Shown here piece by piece: positions 62,299 through 64,000 of a stretch of 64,000 nt of DNA. Each line of letters begins with the position of its first letter. The stretch's first letter is position 1. The notes below the pieces were generated by a model, which worked only from the letters and a program-made list of their open reading frames with translations, was not told the origin of the DNA and made no database searches. The stretch is from Armatimonadetes bacterium 55-13 (GTDB lineage: Bacteria > Armatimonadota > Fimbriimonadia > Fimbriimonadales > Fimbriimonadaceae). Both the position numbers and the translations under genes were made by a program. The stretch spans positions 126,648-190,647 of the forward strand of contig MKRX01000011.1 of NCBI GenBank assembly GCA_001898035.1, given 5' to 3'.

Positions 62299-63999
62299 TT
62301 AGCGCGCCATCCGCAGGTGCTCAGCGATGGGCCCGAGGGCGAGCGCCGGAATAAAGGTCAGCGCACCGACGATCAGGACGATCGCGCAGAGGAGGCCGAC
62401 AAAGAGAGGCGTGTGGGTGGGCAGAGTGCCCGGGCCAGAGGGGACGATCTTTTTCTTAGCCAGGGAACCCGCGATGGCCAGAACCGGCACGATGAGCCAG
62501 AAGCGCGAGACCCACATGATCAAGCCGCCGAGCAGGTTGTGAAACGGAACGTTGGCACCGAATCCGGCAAAGGCGGAGCCGTTATTGTTGGCCATGCTGG
62601 AATAGGCGTAGAGGAGTTGGCTAAACCCGTGCGCCCCCGGATTGCTCATGGAGCTTTGTCCCGTCCCGAACATCAGTGGGATCGCCGTTCCGAGTAGGGC
62701 CAACGAACAGGGGATAAGGATGACGAGGGAGGCCATTTTCATCTCGAACGCCTCGATCTTCTTGCCCACGTACTCGGGGGTTCGTCCCACCATGAGGCCC
62801 GCCACGAACACGGCGACGACGGCGAAGATGAGCATGCCGTAGAGGCCCGAGCCCACCCCACCGAAGACGACTTCGCCCAGTTGCATGAGGATCATGGGCA
62901 TGAGGCCACCCAGAGGGGTGTAGGAGTCGTGCATGGAGTTCACCGAACCATTGCTGGCGGCGGTGGTGGCGGTGGCCCAGAGGGCGGAGTTCTCGATCCC
63001 GAAGCGCGTTTCTTTCCCTTCCCAGTTCGCCGCGGTGGTGAGGCCGAGTTGTTTGAACATAGGGTTGCCCGCCTGCTCGCTGAGGACACAAGGGACAAGG
63101 AACATGAGGAGCAGCACGGTCATGGCGGCAAGCACCGCCCAGCCCTGGCGGCGATCTTTGAGCATCTGGCCAAAGGTGATGCAAAGACCGGCGGGAATGA
63201 GGAGGATGGCAAGAGACTCCAGGAAGTTGGAGACCGGCGTGGGGTTCTCCAGCGGATGCGAGGAGTTCACGTTAAAGAACCCGCCCCCGTTGGTGCCGAG
63301 TTGCTTGATCGCGATTTGCGAGGCGGCGGGACCGAGGGCGATGGTTTGTTCTTTCGTGTCTTTGGTGGGTTGGACCAGTTCGGCTTTCGCGGAAGGATTG
63401 AACGTTTGGACCACGCCCTGGCTGACCAATCCGACCGAGAGCAGGATGGAAAGGGGCAGCAGGATGTAAAGCGTGGAGCGGGTGAGGTCTACCCAGAAGT
63501 TGCCGATATGAGTGGCTTCCCGGGCCCGGAGCCCTCGGATCAGCGCGGCGAGGACAGCGATGCCGGTGGCCGCGCTGACAAAGTTCTGCACACCCAACGC
63601 GAGCATCTGCGTCAGGTAGCTCATGGTGGACTCTCCGCCGTAGCCTTGCCAGTTGGTGTTAGTCGAGAAGCTGCTGGCGGTATTGAACGCGGAGTCCGCG
63701 CTGACCGCGCCCATCCCGGCGGGGTTAAGCGGGAGGCTTGCTTGGAAACGTTGGAGCAAGAAGACGAAGAGGAAACCGAGGGCGTTAAAGATCACCACGC
63801 CGACGGCATAGCGCTTCCAGTCTTGTTTCTCCTCGCTCTTGACTCCGCCGAGGCGGTAGATCAGTCGCTCCAGCGGGCGGAGGATCTTTGTGAGAAACGT
63901 TGGCTCACCTTCGAGCACCTTGGCCATGTAGAGTCCGAGCGGCTTTGCGCACAGGAGGAGCACGGCGAGATAAAGGGCGATCTGCATCCAACCGGACAT
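62299..63999 (-). CDS. kdpA: Potassium-transporting ATPase subunit A
   Basis: 566 residues, complete except that upstream sequence is cut off: the ATG is at 63999, one base from the edge. The channel-like subunit of KdpFABC. Four selectivity-loop relatives can be seen: [14 protein letters not shown] near 112, [17 protein letters not shown] near 234, [17 protein letters not shown] near 350 and [15 protein letters not shown] near 465. About ten membrane spans. First kdp gene in the window, and a promoter would lie beyond the end. Confidence 0.95.
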   Translation of the reverse strand: MSGWMQIALYLAVLLLCAKPLGLYMAKVLEGEPTFLTKILRPLERLIYRLGGVKSEEKQDWKRYAVGVVIFNALGFLFVFLLQRFQASLPLNPAGMGAVSADSAFNTASSFSTNTNWQGYGGESTMSYLTQMLALGVQNFVSAATGIAVLAALIRGLRAREATHIGNFWVDLTRSTLYILLPLSILLSVGLVSQGVVQTFNPSAKAELVQPTKDTKEQTIALGPAASQIAIKQLGTNGGGFFNVNSSHPLENPTPVSNFLESLAILLIPAGLCITFGQMLKDRRQGWAVLAAMTVLLLMFLVPCVLSEQAGNPMFKQLGLTTAANWEGKETRFGIENSALWATATTAASNGSVNSMHDSYTPLGGLMPMILMQLGEVVFGGVGSGLYGMLIFAVVAVFVAGLMVGRTPEYVGKKIEAFEMKMASLVILIPCSLALLGTAIPLMFGTGQSSMSNPGAHGFSQLLYAYSSMANNNGSAFAGFGANVPFHNLLGGLIMWVSRFWLIVPVLAIAGSLAKKKIVPSGPGTLPTHTPLFVGLLCAIVLIVGALTFIPALALGPIAEHLRMAR

Positions 64000-64000
64000 G

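Overview
The window (about 58% GC, coding on both strands) reads as a stretch of bacterial chromosome. The best guess is Armatimonadota of the Fimbriimonadia type. This is an inference from gene content: PEP-CTERM proteins ending in an RRRK-type tail, prepilin-like proteins with a late H-x(9-10)-DG motif, two GH172 (DUF2961) proteins, SARP/BTAD-type regulators without a receiver domain, and many start codons only 4-10 nt after a -10 box. Planctomycetota or Verrucomicrobiota are not excluded. No 16S rRNA or other decisive marker lies in the window.

Layout. 1-549: about three copies of a 135-bp dyad repeat. 550-6625: CCA-adding enzyme, a VIT/VWA surface protein, a secreted HEYGH metalloprotease candidate and a hypothetical protein. 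6714-10640: tRNA-Ala(GGC), then an AT-rich island holding a degenerate tRNA-Leu-like sequence and an 894-residue PHP plus SMC/ABC-type ATPase of the TrlF-like kind, a probable defence gene. 10639-11446: an ArsR/AHSA1 pair. 11509-24010: sialate O-acetylesterase, RCC1-repeat protein, an unknown secreted protein, a divergent SDR/AraC pair, PEP-CTERM protein, DNA alkylation repair protein, a GH43/esterase pair, DJ-1/PfpI and DinB proteins and a secreted stalk-domain protein. 24060-37180: two BTAD regulators, two GH172 proteins with an HTH regulator between them, S10 peptidase, GH78 rhamnosidase and a second PEP-CTERM protein. 37362-43273: XRE-cupin regulator, HxlR/YceI divergent pair, HD phosphohydrolase and GH29 fucosidase with its divergent AraC regulator. 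43461-47737: two related prepilin-like proteins flanking a PadR/HAAS pair, with TPR and unknown genes behind. 47720-50854: AraC, SDR, secreted alpha/beta hydrolase, tRNA-Tyr. 51110-54642: an arsenic-type cluster (arsR, aquaporin, phosphoesterase, and a divergent arsR plus flavin monooxygenase). 54639-63999: kdpE, kdpD, an outer-membrane barrel, a tiny membrane protein, 125-bp tandem repeats, then kdpC, kdpB, kdpA.

How it fits together. Much of 11.5-43 kb serves uptake and breakdown of plant or microbial glycans (acetyl ester, xylan/arabinan, rhamnose, fucose and furanoside cleavage), each enzyme close to its own small regulator. The ars-type cluster handles metalloid stress, and the three regulatory or redox proteins around its divergent promoter all end in Cys-Cys. 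The kdp genes give high-affinity K+ uptake under two-component control. The most unusual items are the PHP-ATPase/tRNA-Leu-like island, the Cys-Cys tails of the ars cluster, the recurring promoter layout with a -10 box directly before the start codon, and two families of long non-coding repeats.
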